DNA from: Planctomycetota bacterium
Lineage (GTDB): Bacteria; Planctomycetota; UBA8742; UBA2392
Reading direction: 5' to 3'
Length of the DNA: 64,000 nucleotides
NCBI GenBank assembly: GCA_016712285.1
Contig: JADJRK010000001.1
Location: forward strand, 2,852,001 to 2,916,000
This document shows positions 22,754-31,214 of the stretch, piece after piece. Both the position numbers and the translations under genes were made by a program. Below the pieces are notes generated by a model. It searched no databases and was not told the origin of the DNA. It worked only from the letters and a program-made list of their open reading frames with translations. Position 1 is the first letter of the stretch. Every line of letters begins with the position of its first letter.

Positions 22754-24293
22754 TCCCGCGACAACCCCAAGCAAGGCGCAACTCGTGCGGTTCTTTGAGG
22801 ACCGGGCCGAGGTCGTGCGCACCGCCACCGTGAGTCTGCACGAAGGAACGCAGTGGGTGCGCGTGTCGGGCGCAGGCTTGTTCGTGCATGACCGCAGCGT
22901 GCAGGCGCGCGTTCTGTCGGGCGGCGCCACGGTACTGGCTGCCCGCGTGACCCGGCACACGCGCGAGACGCCGGCTCTGCCCGCCGACGAGGTGGCCGGG
23001 CTGACCAGCAAGATCACCGAGTTGCACCGCGAGATGCAGCGCCAGCAGCTGTTGCAGTCGCGCCACAACACGCGCGCGAGTATCGCCGAGGCATTGCTGC
23101 GGCGCTGGGCCCTGACGCTGGCTGTCCAACAGCGCCTGGAAGGCAGCGAGAGCATTGAGCACTGGAAGAAAGCCTGGCAGGCCCTGCTGGCGCGCATTGA
23201 CGACGCTTATGGCAACGTGCAGTCCATTCGCGAACGCATTGAGGACGTGCAGGTTGAGCTGGCACAGCTTCAGCAGCGGGTCGCCCTGGGCGAAACCACG
23301 CAGCAGCACAATGAATGCCTGGTCGAGGTGCAGTTGTCTGCGCGCGCTGGCGGCGACTGCGAAATTGAACTGACCTACCGCACGCCGTGCGCGCTGTGGC
23401 GCCCCGAGCATGCGGCACGGCTGATTGCGGGCAAAGAGCCCGCCATCGAGTGGGCCAGCTTCGGCGTGGTGTGGCATCGCGCCGGCGAAGACTGGAGCGA
23501 CGTCGAGGTGCGCTTCTCGACAGCAAGGCCGGCTGCAATCGCCGACGCGCCGAACATCGACGACGACGTGCTGAGCCTGCGCAAGAAGACCGCCGAGGAA
23601 CGCAAAGAGATCAGGGTCGAAGTGCGCGAGCAGACAATCGCCAGCGCGGGCAAGCGCGAAGAACCGGAAATGCCCGGCGTAGACGACGGCGGCAAGCCCG
23701 TCGAGTTCGCGCCCAAGGGCCGTTTCAAGCTTACGGGCGATGGCAAACCGATCCGTGTTGAGATCAGCAAGCGCACGCTCAAGTGCAGCATCGAGCGCGC
23801 CCTGTACCCCGAGCGCGCGCAAACGGCGTTTCTGAAGGCGACGGCAAACTGGCAGGGCGACGCGCCGCTGCTGGCAGGACCGCTGGCACTGGCCCGCGGC
23901 GCCTCATTGATCGGGCGCTCACGTGCCGGGTTTGTCGGCGTGGGCGAACGCTTTGACACCGGGTTCGGGCCCGAAGACGGCATGCGCTGCAAACGAAGCG
24001 TCAGCGAACAGCGCGAAACCGCGAAGCTGACGGGCTCGCAGACCATCACCCGCGAGGTCACGCTGCGCATCAGCAACCTGTCCGATGAAACGCGCCCGCT
24101 GGCCATCACCGAGCGCCTGCCCGTCAGCGAAATCGAAGGCCTCGAGGTCAAGCCGCTTGATTTAAAGGGCTGGGAGCACGACCAGACGGATGGCTACGTG
24201 AAACGCACCCTCGAGCTGAAGCCGCGCGAGAACCTGACACTGACGCTCAAGTACGAAATCCGCGCCAAGTCGAACGTGGTACTTCCCTTCTGA
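22746..24293 (+). CDS. DUF4139 protein (mucoidy inhibitor MuiA-like), short form
   Basis: The start is taken as GTG 22746, preceded by GAGGGGGG at the right distance and overlapping the previous stop by 8 bp, so the two genes are translationally coupled. The 515-residue protein repeats the architecture of its neighbour: RFFEDRAEVVRTATVSL, coiled coil (LTSKITELHREMQRQQLLQSR), CEIELTYRTPCALWRPEHAARL and the terminal ELKPRENLTLTLKYEIR. It lacks the acidic insertion of the longer paralog. The tandem pair suggests a hetero-oligomer (inference). Downstream lie a heptad hairpin and another stem-loop. Confidence 0.8.
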   Translation: MPDPATTPSKAQLVRFFEDRAEVVRTATVSLHEGTQWVRVSGAGLFVHDRSVQARVLSGGATVLAARVTRHTRETPALPADEVAGLTSKITELHREMQRQQLLQSRHNTRASIAEALLRRWALTLAVQQRLEGSESIEHWKKAWQALLARIDDAYGNVQSIRERIEDVQVELAQLQQRVALGETTQQHNECLVEVQLSARAGGDCEIELTYRTPCALWRPEHAARLIAGKEPAIEWASFGVVWHRAGEDWSDVEVRFSTARPAAIADAPNIDDDVLSLRKKTAEERKEIRVEVREQTIASAGKREEPEMPGVDDGGKPVEFAPKGRFKLTGDGKPIRVEISKRTLKCSIERALYPERAQTAFLKATANWQGDAPLLAGPLALARGASLIGRSRAGFVGVGERFDTGFGPEDGMRCKRSVSEQRETAKLTGSQTITREVTLRISNLSDETRPLAITERLPVSEIEGLEVKPLDLKGWEHDQTDGYVKRTLELKPRENLTLTLKYEIRAKSNVVLPF

Positions 24294-24330
24294 ACAACTG
24301 GATGGGTACCAGCATCAGATTGCCGGCTGA

Positions 24331-24412
24331 GGTCTACAGTCGACGGTCGACAGTTCACGGTAACTGCGGCTACTTGCAGTAACCGTAGACTGTGAACCGT
24401 TGACCGTGAACC
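24331..24412. repeat. heptad hairpin element E2
   Basis: Five 7-bp units of the form RGTYNAC run from 24331 to 24365. Five more, as complements, run from 24378 to 24412. The arms match at roughly three quarters of positions, with several G-T wobble possibilities, giving a long hairpin. Confidence 0.75.
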
Positions 24413-24464
24413 TGCTCCCTGACTCTGGTGGTCATGCAATTCTGAACAAGCGAGTGGTCCGGAA

Positions 24465-24489
24465 CCCGCCGCGCCAAAGGCCCGGCGGG
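24465..24489. terminator. G+C-rich stem-loop downstream of the DUF4139 pair
   Basis: CCCGCCG (24465-24471) pairs with CGGCGGG (24483-24489), with an inner GCC-AAA-GGC stem. There is no long T-run, so it is a weak terminator candidate. Confidence 0.45.
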
Positions 24490-24594
24490 CGGTGAGGCTT
24501 TGCAGGCACGGCGCACGTGTCATTTTGGACAAGTTAGGTCTTTTGGGCCACTTTTATCCATTTTATATTGTCCGTTGAAATTTTAAACCGCCGG

Positions 24595-24600
24595 TATAAT
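24595..24600 (+). promoter_or_regulatory. -10 box TATAAT for the cbb3 oxidase operon
   Basis: A perfect TATAAT lies 42 nt before the ccoN ATG, with a weak -35 (GTTGAA or similar) upstream at suboptimal spacing. GGGAGAGAG just before the ATG gives a leadered mRNA, so activation by another factor is likely. Confidence 0.6.
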
Positions 24601-24642
24601 ATTCGCCCGTGATGCAGCCCCGCTGCACTTCGGGAGAGAGCA

Positions 24643-26055
24643 ATGCCGGACGCCGACCCACCTGCCACCCACGACGAGTTCGGCCTCGTCAAATTCCACA
24701 TCATCGCCGGGATCACGTGGCTGTTTGTCGGCATGCTGGCCGGCACGCTGATGGGCTACCGCCTGTCGGGCGCCGCCGCAGCCGAGTTCATCGGCGACAT
24801 CGCCGAGCTGAGCTACGGCCGCGTACGCATGCTGCACACCCACGCCGTGGTCTTCGGCTGGCTGAGCAATGGCTTCCTGGCGTTCAGCTACTACGCAATC
24901 CCTAAACTGACCGGGCGACGCCTGTGGATGCGCGGGTTGGCGCGGGGCAACGCGGTGTTCTTCCAGGTGGCGGTGCTGGTGGGCGCGATCGGGTTGCTGA
25001 CCGGGCACGCCGAGGGCGTGGAGTACGCTGAGGCGCCGTGGTGGGCCGACGTCGTATTTGCGCTCAGCTTCGTGGGCGCGGTGCTGGTCAACGTCGGCAC
25101 GATCCTGACCAGCGGCGTGAAGAACATGTACGTCACGCTGTGGTACCTAATACTCGGGTTCGTGTTCACCACGCTGAACTTCGTGATGGCCAACACCATC
25201 GTTGCCCACGTTGCGCCGGGCGCCGCGGGCGCAAGCATCGAGGGCCTGTGGATTCACAACGCCGTCGGCCTGTGGGTCACGCCGATGGGTGTTGCGATCA
25301 TCTACTATCTGCTGCCCGTGATCCTCAAGCGCCCGATTGCCAGCCACAAGTTGAGCTTGCTGGGCTTCTGGACACTGGCCTTCTTTTACCCACTGGGCGG
25401 CAGCCACCATTTCTTTTACTCGCCGACGCCGTGGTGGTTGCAGGTACTGGCTGTGCCGCTGACGTTCACGCTGATCTTTGTGGTCTACAGTGTCGTCTAC
25501 AACTTCTTCGCGACGATGAAGGGCCGCTGGAAAGAGATTGCGAAAGACATCCCGCTGCGCTGGCTGACGTTCGGCTTGATCAACTACATCATCACCTGCA
25601 CGCAGGGCCCGTTTCACGCGCTGCTGAGCGTGCAGCAGGTCATCCACTTCACCGACTGGGTGGTGGCGCACGCGCACTTGGCACTGTTCGGCGTGTTCTC
25701 GTGGTGGGTGTACGCGTTCATTTACTGGATCTGGCCCAAGCTCACGGGTCGCGCCTACTCGCGCGCCTTTGCCGAGTGGCACTTCTGGTTGACACTCGTC
25801 AGCTTCTGGGTGCTGTACTACGTGGCCGACACCGTCGCCGGCCTCATGCAGGGCATGTTCTGGCTGACCACACTGCCGCTGCAGGATTCCATCGAAGCAG
25901 CATTGCCCTTCTGGGCCACGCGCGCCATTTCTGGCGTGTTGATCCTGGCCGGCACAATCTGCTTCGTGATCAGCCTGGCCCGCAAGGGCAAGCCTGTCAT
26001 TGACGACGACACGAAACAGCCGCAAGCGCAACCGGAGGTCGCACATGTCGAATGA
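24643..26055 (+). CDS. ccoN: cbb3-type cytochrome c oxidase subunit I
   Basis: CcoN is the catalytic haem-copper subunit reducing O2 at the inner membrane. The 470-residue protein has about 12 hydrophobic segments and the expected histidines: HTHAVVFGWLSNG (haem b ligand region), GGSHHFFY (CuB His pair), VVAHAHLALFGVFSWW (haem ligands of the last helices) and a Tyr-containing segment typical of C-type oxidases. Start and length agree with the family. It is the first gene of a compact operon with ccoO-like, CcoQ-like and CcoP-anchor-like genes that all overlap by a few bases. Confidence 0.95.
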   Translation: MPDADPPATHDEFGLVKFHIIAGITWLFVGMLAGTLMGYRLSGAAAAEFIGDIAELSYGRVRMLHTHAVVFGWLSNGFLAFSYYAIPKLTGRRLWMRGLARGNAVFFQVAVLVGAIGLLTGHAEGVEYAEAPWWADVVFALSFVGAVLVNVGTILTSGVKNMYVTLWYLILGFVFTTLNFVMANTIVAHVAPGAAGASIEGLWIHNAVGLWVTPMGVAIIYYLLPVILKRPIASHKLSLLGFWTLAFFYPLGGSHHFFYSPTPWWLQVLAVPLTFTLIFVVYSVVYNFFATMKGRWKEIAKDIPLRWLTFGLINYIITCTQGPFHALLSVQQVIHFTDWVVAHAHLALFGVFSWWVYAFIYWIWPKLTGRAYSRAFAEWHFWLTLVSFWVLYYVADTVAGLMQGMFWLTTLPLQDSIEAALPFWATRAISGVLILAGTICFVISLARKGKPVIDDDTKQPQAQPEVAHVE

Positions 26056-27232
26056 GAAAGCGGTTGTTGCCGAGAAACCGATGTTCGTGCTGACCGTGGC
26101 CGGGCTGGGGTTCTTCCTGCTCAGCTTCGTGGGCATGGGGCTTGGCCCGTGGTTGGGCCTTGAGCTGGGCATGGAGCCGCCCGAGGAATTCGTCAATCCA
26201 TACGAGGACGAAGCCGGCGAAATCAACGCCATCGGCCGCGGCCGCAAGGTCTACATTCGTGAGGCGTGCTGGCACTGCCACAGCCAGTTCGTGCGTCCCG
26301 TTGCCAACGAAGAGTTCCGGTACGGCCCTGTCAGCCAGGCGTGGGAGTACATGTACGACGTGCCCAACACGTTCGGCACCCGCCGCATCGGGCCCGACCT
26401 GGCGCGCGAAGCCGGCCGCCGCAGCGATGACTGGCACTTCGCGCACCTGTGGAACCCGCGTAGCACTGTGCCGGCCAGCATCATGCCCAAGTACAAGTGG
26501 CTGTTCACGGAAAGCGCCGACGGCATTGAGCCAACGCAGGACGCGCAGGACCTGGTGGCCTACCTGCAATACCTGGGCATCAACTTCAAGCAGGACGTGC
26601 GCCGGCAGGTATGGCCCGAGCGCGTGGTTGTGTCAGGTGCGCCCGTGACGACACCCGAAGCCGGGCGGCGCGGCGAGGAACTGTTCAACAAGTACTGCAC
26701 CGGCTGCCACGGCGAAAGCGGCAACGGGCAAGGCATGGCATCGCCGTTTCTCAAGCCGTCTGCGGCGGACCTGACGACACGATACCTGCCGCGCGAAGAA
26801 GTCTTCCGCATCCTGTTCATGGGCAGCGAGGGCAGCAGCATGCCCAGCTTCAGCGAACTGACTGAAAAGGACCTGTGGGCGATCAGCCAGCACGTGCACT
26901 ACATAGGCCGCGACGTCCGTGCCGAAGCGCTGAAACCCGCGGCAAACGCGCAGCTGGTGGCGCGCGGCCGCGAGGTCTACGACCGCTCGTGCAAGAGCTG
27001 CCACGGTGAAGACGGTCTGGTGCCCGAGATCATGGAAAAGGCGCTGAAACCCGCACCCAAGCACTTCCGCGACCGGGTCTATCAGCCTGCCTACGTGCGC
27101 AAGGTGATCGACGAGGGCCGGCCCGGCACGACTATGGCGTCGTTCGCTCACCTGCCTTCGGAAGACAAGGATGCGCTGGTCGCCTACCTGGCCAGCCTGT
27201 TCGACGCCGACAAGTACAAGGAGAAACCATGA
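26045..27232 (+). CDS. ccoO: CcoO-like monohaem subunit fused to two cytochrome c domains (CcoO-CcoP type)
   Basis: The start is ATG 26045 with GGAGG six nt upstream, overlapping ccoN by 11 bp. The 395-residue product begins with one membrane helix (about 13-35) and a CcoO domain with the first haem site C75-WHC-H79 and Met ligand region SIMPKY. Two further c-type haem domains follow, C218-TGC-H222 and C316-KSC-H320, each with a later Met (SSMPSF, TTMASF). In proteobacterial cbb3 oxidases these last two haems belong to a separate membrane protein, CcoP. Here they are continuous with CcoO, so one protein would carry electrons from cytochrome c to CcoN. Three CXXCH sites were seen directly; the CcoP assignment is inference. 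Confidence 0.88.
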   Translation: MSNEKAVVAEKPMFVLTVAGLGFFLLSFVGMGLGPWLGLELGMEPPEEFVNPYEDEAGEINAIGRGRKVYIREACWHCHSQFVRPVANEEFRYGPVSQAWEYMYDVPNTFGTRRIGPDLAREAGRRSDDWHFAHLWNPRSTVPASIMPKYKWLFTESADGIEPTQDAQDLVAYLQYLGINFKQDVRRQVWPERVVVSGAPVTTPEAGRRGEELFNKYCTGCHGESGNGQGMASPFLKPSAADLTTRYLPREEVFRILFMGSEGSSMPSFSELTEKDLWAISQHVHYIGRDVRAEALKPAANAQLVARGREVYDRSCKSCHGEDGLVPEIMEKALKPAPKHFRDRVYQPAYVRKVIDEGRPGTTMASFAHLPSEDKDALVAYLASLFDADKYKEKP

Positions 27233-27423
27233 ACCTTGCCTGCTTCTTCTGCGATGAGGGTGCCTACAACACGGCGCTGTTCGTGGTGACCATCTTCGGG
27301 CTGTTCTTCATGGGCATGTTCATGCTGTGCGTGGGTTACTGGAAAGCCGGCGCCTTCAAGGCTTCCAACCAGACCGAACTCAGGGTGCTTGAAGCGGAGG
27401 GCATCATGGAGGAACGGTCATGA
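27229..27423 (+). CDS. small cbb3-operon membrane protein (CcoQ-like)
   Basis: The 64-residue protein overlaps the previous stop (ATGA) and has one hydrophobic helix (about 14-38, NTALFVVTIFGLFFMGMFML) and a short hydrophilic tail. The Cys-rich start (ACFFC) is unusual. Position, size and topology resemble CcoQ, which stabilises the oxidase, but sequence identity with CcoQ is not obvious, so the assignment rests on context. Confidence 0.6.
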   Translation: MNLACFFCDEGAYNTALFVVTIFGLFFMGMFMLCVGYWKAGAFKASNQTELRVLEAEGIMEERS

Positions 27424-27599
27424 GCAACGACACCACTCAGCCCGCCCCGCCGGACAGCGAATCGATCGATACAGAAATTCCCGGCATGGAGAACCCGAAG
27501 ATACCGCTGTGGATCAAGCTGATGTGGCTTGGCGCGGTGCTGTTCATCCTGTGGTACATCATCTTCGGCTTGCAGGCATCGCCGACAACGTGGGCTTAG
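27420..27599 (+). CDS. 59-residue membrane anchor resembling the N-terminal helix of CcoP
   Basis: The ATG at 27420 overlaps the preceding stop (ATGA) and the frame closes with TAG at 27597-27599. The translation has a hydrophilic start (MSNDTTQPAPPDSESIDTE), then IPGMENPKIPLWIKLMWLG and a hydrophobic helix (AVLFILWYIIFGL). The pattern -E-N-P-x-P-x-W-(I/W)-x-W-L-(F) followed by a helix is the signature of the CcoP N-terminal anchor, but no haem-binding site follows. With the haem domains fused to CcoO, this appears to be a CcoP stripped of its cytochrome part. Confidence 0.7.
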   Translation: MSNDTTQPAPPDSESIDTEIPGMENPKIPLWIKLMWLGAVLFILWYIIFGLQASPTTWA

Positions 27600-27615
27600 G
27601 GCAGGCTAAATAGTC

Positions 27616-27643
27616 GCGGCGCGGACCGTGTGGTCCGCGCCGC
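27616..27643. terminator. bidirectional terminator after the cbb3 operon
   Basis: A perfect 12-bp stem, GCGGCGCGGACC (27616-27627), loop GTGT, GGTCCGCGCCGC (27632-27643), stands between the convergent oxidase operon and the 741-residue gene. The plus-strand tail is AATTCTTCT. Confidence 0.75.
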
Positions 27644-27650
27644 AATTCTT

Positions 27651-29876
27651 CTATCGGCCGTAGCTGCCTACCGCCACGACATCGCCCAGGCTGGTGAGCC
27701 TTTCCATGCTGTCGGTGCGGCTGTCCCATGCCCACAGTTCGCCGTAGGTGACGTTGCCGTCGGGTCGGTACATTACGCAGTAGGCGACGTAAGCCTTCGC
27801 GTCCAGTGCCATCGACTGGCAGCTCTGGCCCGCAAGCTGCATCCAGCGACGTCCGCCGGCGCCGCCTGTTTCTATGGTCGCCACGCCGATGCCCGGCGCG
27901 CCATAGACAGATTCACCCATGGTCGCGTTGGTCCAGCACGAATAGCAGAAGTATGCGTTGTCGCTGGTCCAGGCGCCTTCGCTGTTGTACGCGGGCTCAA
28001 ACGCAGCGTTCGCGATGGACTTGATCAGCTTGCCGTCGGGACCCCATACGCCGACGTGGCTGCCGTTGGCCGTGAACGCGAACATCTTGCCATTCGGGCT
28101 GCAGGCAAAGCCGCCGTTCATCATGTCCAGCGCTTCGCCGAACTTGTGCTCTGCAAACGTGTGCTCGGGGTAGCCCACGGCCATGGCACTGTTCCAGCCG
28201 TCGTACACGTGCCAGATCTCTCCGCCACGCCAGGTCGGGCGGCCCAGCGCCTGTCGCGTGCGGTGGCTGTTGATGCGGACATCACCCATGTCGTAGACGC
28301 CGCCTTCAGTGGGCAGAATCACGCTGCCCGCACCCGCCCAGCGCTTCATGACGTCGTTCTCGCCGCGCGTTTTGCCGTTGCGGTAGATCAGCGGGAGTGT
28401 GCCCTGGATGTCCACGTATAGCGAATGGCCGACGGGCACACCGGCCAGGCTGAACGTGCCGTCCGAGTTGATCACGCCGCGGCAGACCGTGTGGTCAACA
28501 ATAATCGAGCCCGTGAACCCATCGTTTCGGTCGCGTCCGCCCATGGGGTCGTCGTCGTACCACACGATGCGGCCCTTGAGTGTGCATGTCTGCTCAGACT
28601 TCAGCGGCTGCGCGATGCCCTTGTTGTCGGCCCAGCGGGGGCTGATCTGGTTGACCGTGCCGGACTCAAGCTCAAGCACGAACACGTCGCGCTCGAACGA
28701 GCATATGCCGCTGTTGAGATTGCTGGAGAAGGCAACGCGCTTGCGGTCAGGAGAGACGGCGATCTGCGAGACAGTTGTGCCCTCCCACAGTGTGAGCAGG
28801 TTCTTCACTACCTTCTTCGTCTTGGTGTCAAAGGCCTGCAGTCGGGTGACCTTGCCGTTGTTGCGGCCGATCACGATTTCGTGTTCCTCCAGCGCCCGGA
28901 ATTTCTCGCCCAGTACTTTGCCCGTTTCGCCTTTTTCCGGCCCGGCGCTGCCGTTGTCGGGCTTGGCGTCGATCACTTTGCCGTAGCTGTATGTGTAGCT
29001 CTCCTTGAGCGTGGCGTTTGCCTCAATGTCTGCGCCTGACAATTTGCCTTTGGCTTTGAGTGTGCCGCTCCAGCCCAGGCTCACCATGCGGCCCTCAGTT
29101 GCGTTGAACACGGCCTCGCCGCTCAGTGTGGACTCAGTGGTGTATCGCGTTGAGGACGCATCATCGAACTCGTTGATCTGCTCGGTGAAGTGCGTGAACT
29201 TGATTGCCAGCTTCAACTTGACTGTCAGGCCCTCGTCTCGGGCCATGTTCATTCCTGACACCGTAGCGGTGATGTCATGGGACTTGATGACGTCACTCGC
29301 GCTGAATCCCCCAAGAATGCCGATTTGCGCCGGCTGCAACTTGAAGCTGTCGCCCACGCTTACCGACTTGCCGTGCGCAATCACGGGCTGCCGCTCGCCA
29401 CAGGCGGCTCCTTGGTTCTCGGCGTCGATCAACGCGCTCGGTTTGACGGCCAGGCTGCGCGAACCATCAGCCGCCACAGCCAGCACGAACGAGACGTTGG
29501 CTTTCCAATCCTGGCCATCGGTGATCATTTCCTCTGGGCCCTTGCCCATATCCAACACCTGCATGTTCTTGCGCATGATCGCGCCGTAGCTGCGCCAGAG
29601 CTGGGTCACCCGGCTGCCATCCATGCCGGTGATCCACTCGTCCACGTCACGATGGATGGTGAACCCGAAGCGGTTGTCTGTGGCCCAGTCTTTGCCGGGA
29701 CTGTAAGTCACGGTAGACGCGAACTCGACGGTTTCACTGGTGCGCCGCAGCGTGCCGACTTCAAGCTTTTCGGCCAGCACGGCCGATTCCTGCGCCATCA
29801 CAACTTTCGGTGACTGCGTGTTGCCGACCGACCAGATGACCAGCATCGCTGCACTCAAAGCAACCAGGCGTCCCAT
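27651..29876 (-). CDS. secreted protein of unknown function with propeller-like C-terminal half
   Basis: The 741-residue protein starts with a signal-peptide-like stretch (GRLVALSAAMLVIWSVGNTQS). The N-terminal third is beta-rich without clear homology. From about residue 350 there are short repeats of the TolB/WD-type (VSQIAVSPDRKRVAFSSNL, GFACSPNGKMFAFTANGSHVGVW, EGAWTSDNAYFCYSCW), the pattern expected of a beta-propeller. A DSDGTFSLAGVPVG-like segment (INSDGTFSLAGVPVGHSLY) looks like one carboxypeptidase-regulatory-like insertion. An AGGGAGAAG site precedes the ATG. I do not recognise the whole family; an extracytoplasmic role is likely. Confidence 0.65.
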   Translation of the reverse strand: MGRLVALSAAMLVIWSVGNTQSPKVVMAQESAVLAEKLEVGTLRRTSETVEFASTVTYSPGKDWATDNRFGFTIHRDVDEWITGMDGSRVTQLWRSYGAIMRKNMQVLDMGKGPEEMITDGQDWKANVSFVLAVAADGSRSLAVKPSALIDAENQGAACGERQPVIAHGKSVSVGDSFKLQPAQIGILGGFSASDVIKSHDITATVSGMNMARDEGLTVKLKLAIKFTHFTEQINEFDDASSTRYTTESTLSGEAVFNATEGRMVSLGWSGTLKAKGKLSGADIEANATLKESYTYSYGKVIDAKPDNGSAGPEKGETGKVLGEKFRALEEHEIVIGRNNGKVTRLQAFDTKTKKVVKNLLTLWEGTTVSQIAVSPDRKRVAFSSNLNSGICSFERDVFVLELESGTVNQISPRWADNKGIAQPLKSEQTCTLKGRIVWYDDDPMGGRDRNDGFTGSIIVDHTVCRGVINSDGTFSLAGVPVGHSLYVDIQGTLPLIYRNGKTRGENDVMKRWAGAGSVILPTEGGVYDMGDVRINSHRTRQALGRPTWRGGEIWHVYDGWNSAMAVGYPEHTFAEHKFGEALDMMNGGFACSPNGKMFAFTANGSHVGVWGPDGKLIKSIANAAFEPAYNSEGAWTSDNAYFCYSCWTNATMGESVYGAPGIGVATIETGGAGGRRWMQLAGQSCQSMALDAKAYVAYCVMYRPDGNVTYGELWAWDSRTDSMERLTSLGDVVAVGSYGR

Positions 29877-30195
29877 GGCTTCTCCCTTTCAGGCCCGTGA
29901 GTCTGTGACGGAAGGCAGATTGTAGGAAGGCATCGACAGGCTGACAGCCCTTCGTCGCCGGGCTGAGCGGTGCCCGGAGTCAGATACAGTACGGGTGAGG
30001 CCACGCTGCCGTTACGCCAATCGTTAGCCTTGGGCGCACAAGGGTTTACGGCCCGTTTTCACACTCGCGCTTGGGTCCGTGGGCCAAGGCACCCACTGCG
30101 CCGGCACTTGATCGGGAAAACGACGCCACCGGCGGTGATTCGGATGCGCCACTGGAAAGTGCCGCTACAATTCCTCGCGCTTCAGCGGGGACTGA
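29877..30195. other. 319-bp divergent intergenic region
   Basis: It separates the secreted-protein gene from the MgtE-like gene. A TACAAT (30166-30171) lies 24 nt before the latter's ATG and may be its -10. I looked for an M-box magnesium riboswitch and found no convincing match. Nothing else could be supported. Confidence 0.5.
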
Positions 30196-31161
30196 ATGAC
30201 CGACGACACCGTGATGACGCATGCCACGCGCGACTTTCTTGCGCTGCGTCACGATTGGACCTTCGAGCGCGCATTGCGCGAGATCCGCGACCGGCAGGTA
30301 CCCGGGCCGATTCTCTACTTCTATGTGACCGACGATGCCGGCCGCCTGATGGGGGTGCTGCCGACACGGTCGCTGCTCGTGGCGCCGCTCGACATGCGCC
30401 TTGAAGAGAAGATGGTCAAGCGCGTGGTGTCGTTGCCGCACACCATGAAGCTCAGCGACGCCTCGGAACTGTTCGTGATGCACCGCTTTCTCGCACTGCC
30501 CGTGGTTGACGAGCAACGCCGCGTCGTTGGCGTAATCGACGTGAACGCATTCACCGAGCAGGTCTTCGACGTGGCTGAGCGGCGCAACTTCGACACCATG
30601 TTCGAAGCCATCGGTCTGCGCGTCTCTGAGGCCCGCGACGCCTCGCCTCTGCGGGCGTTCCGGTTGCGGTTTCCGTGGCTGACTGCAACCATCGCCGGCG
30701 GCACGGCGTGTGCCCTGTTGTCGTCGCTGTTTGGCGCAACGCTTGAACAAAGCATTGTGCTGGCCTTCTTCCTTACCCTGGTGCTGGGCCTGGGCGAATC
30801 CGTGGCTGCTCAGTCGATGACGCTGGCCGTGCAATTACTGCGCACGAACAAGCCGACGCTGGGCTGGTTCGCCAAAAGAGCAACGCGCGAACTTGCCACT
30901 GCGTTGCTGCTCGGCGCTGTCTGCGGCGCGGTCGTTGGCGGCATCGTGCAAGCATGGCATGGTGATGTCGTGGCCGCAGTCACGATCGGCGGCAGTATCA
31001 TGGCCGCGATCACATGTGCCGCGTTGCTGGGACTCGGCGTTCCATCGCTGCTCCATGCACTGAAGCTTGACCCGCGGGTTGCAGCCGGCCCGCTGACCTT
31101 GGCGCTGTCCGACCTGGCAACGATCGGCATCTACTTCAGCATCGCCACTGCAATGCTGTAG
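30196..31161 (+). CDS. short MgtE-like magnesium channel (CBS pair + membrane domain)
   Basis: The 321-residue protein has two CBS motifs (about 5-125; LMGVLPTRSLLVAPLDMRLEEKM and LPVVDEQRRVVGVIDVN) and an MgtE membrane domain with about five helices. The end (RVAAGPLTLALSDLATIGIYFSIATAML) matches the MgtE pore motif G-P-x3-x4-D-x5-I-Y-F. The N-terminal MgtE_N superhelical domain, which in Thermus MgtE senses Mg2+ together with CBS, is absent and the upstream DNA does not encode it. The channel may therefore be gated differently. Confidence 0.82.
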   Translation: MTDDTVMTHATRDFLALRHDWTFERALREIRDRQVPGPILYFYVTDDAGRLMGVLPTRSLLVAPLDMRLEEKMVKRVVSLPHTMKLSDASELFVMHRFLALPVVDEQRRVVGVIDVNAFTEQVFDVAERRNFDTMFEAIGLRVSEARDASPLRAFRLRFPWLTATIAGGTACALLSSLFGATLEQSIVLAFFLTLVLGLGESVAAQSMTLAVQLLRTNKPTLGWFAKRATRELATALLLGAVCGAVVGGIVQAWHGDVVAAVTIGGSIMAAITCAALLGLGVPSLLHALKLDPRVAAGPLTLALSDLATIGIYFSIATAML

Positions 31162-31201
31162 CCAGATGCGTTGCTTCTGTTCTATCGGCCCGCCGCGTCG
31201 C

Positions 31202-31207
31202 TATAAC
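31202..31207 (+). promoter_or_regulatory. -10-like TATAAC before the antiporter gene
   Basis: TATAAC ends 7 nt before the ATG at 31215, with no Shine-Dalgarno between. A leaderless start is likely. Confidence 0.45.
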
Positions 31208-31214
31208 CTGCCAC

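Larger units (their letters stand above)
24294..24642. other. 349-bp intergenic region between the DUF4139 gene and ccoN
   Basis: It holds heptad hairpin element E2, a G+C-rich stem-loop at 24465-24489, then an AT-rich stretch ending in a perfect TATAAT and the ccoN ribosome site. No gene is seen. I looked for an FNR-type TTGAT-N4-ATCAA box, common before cbb3 genes, and did not find one. Confidence 0.6.

Noticed and set aside
24520..24642. FNR/ANR box before ccoN
   Set aside because: Only loose TTG...TGAA similarities; no TTGAT-N4-ATCAA within a useful distance of the promoter.
30100..30195. M-box (Mg2+) riboswitch before the MgtE-like gene
   Set aside because: No conserved M-box core or terminator could be recognised; only a possible TACAAT -10 remains.
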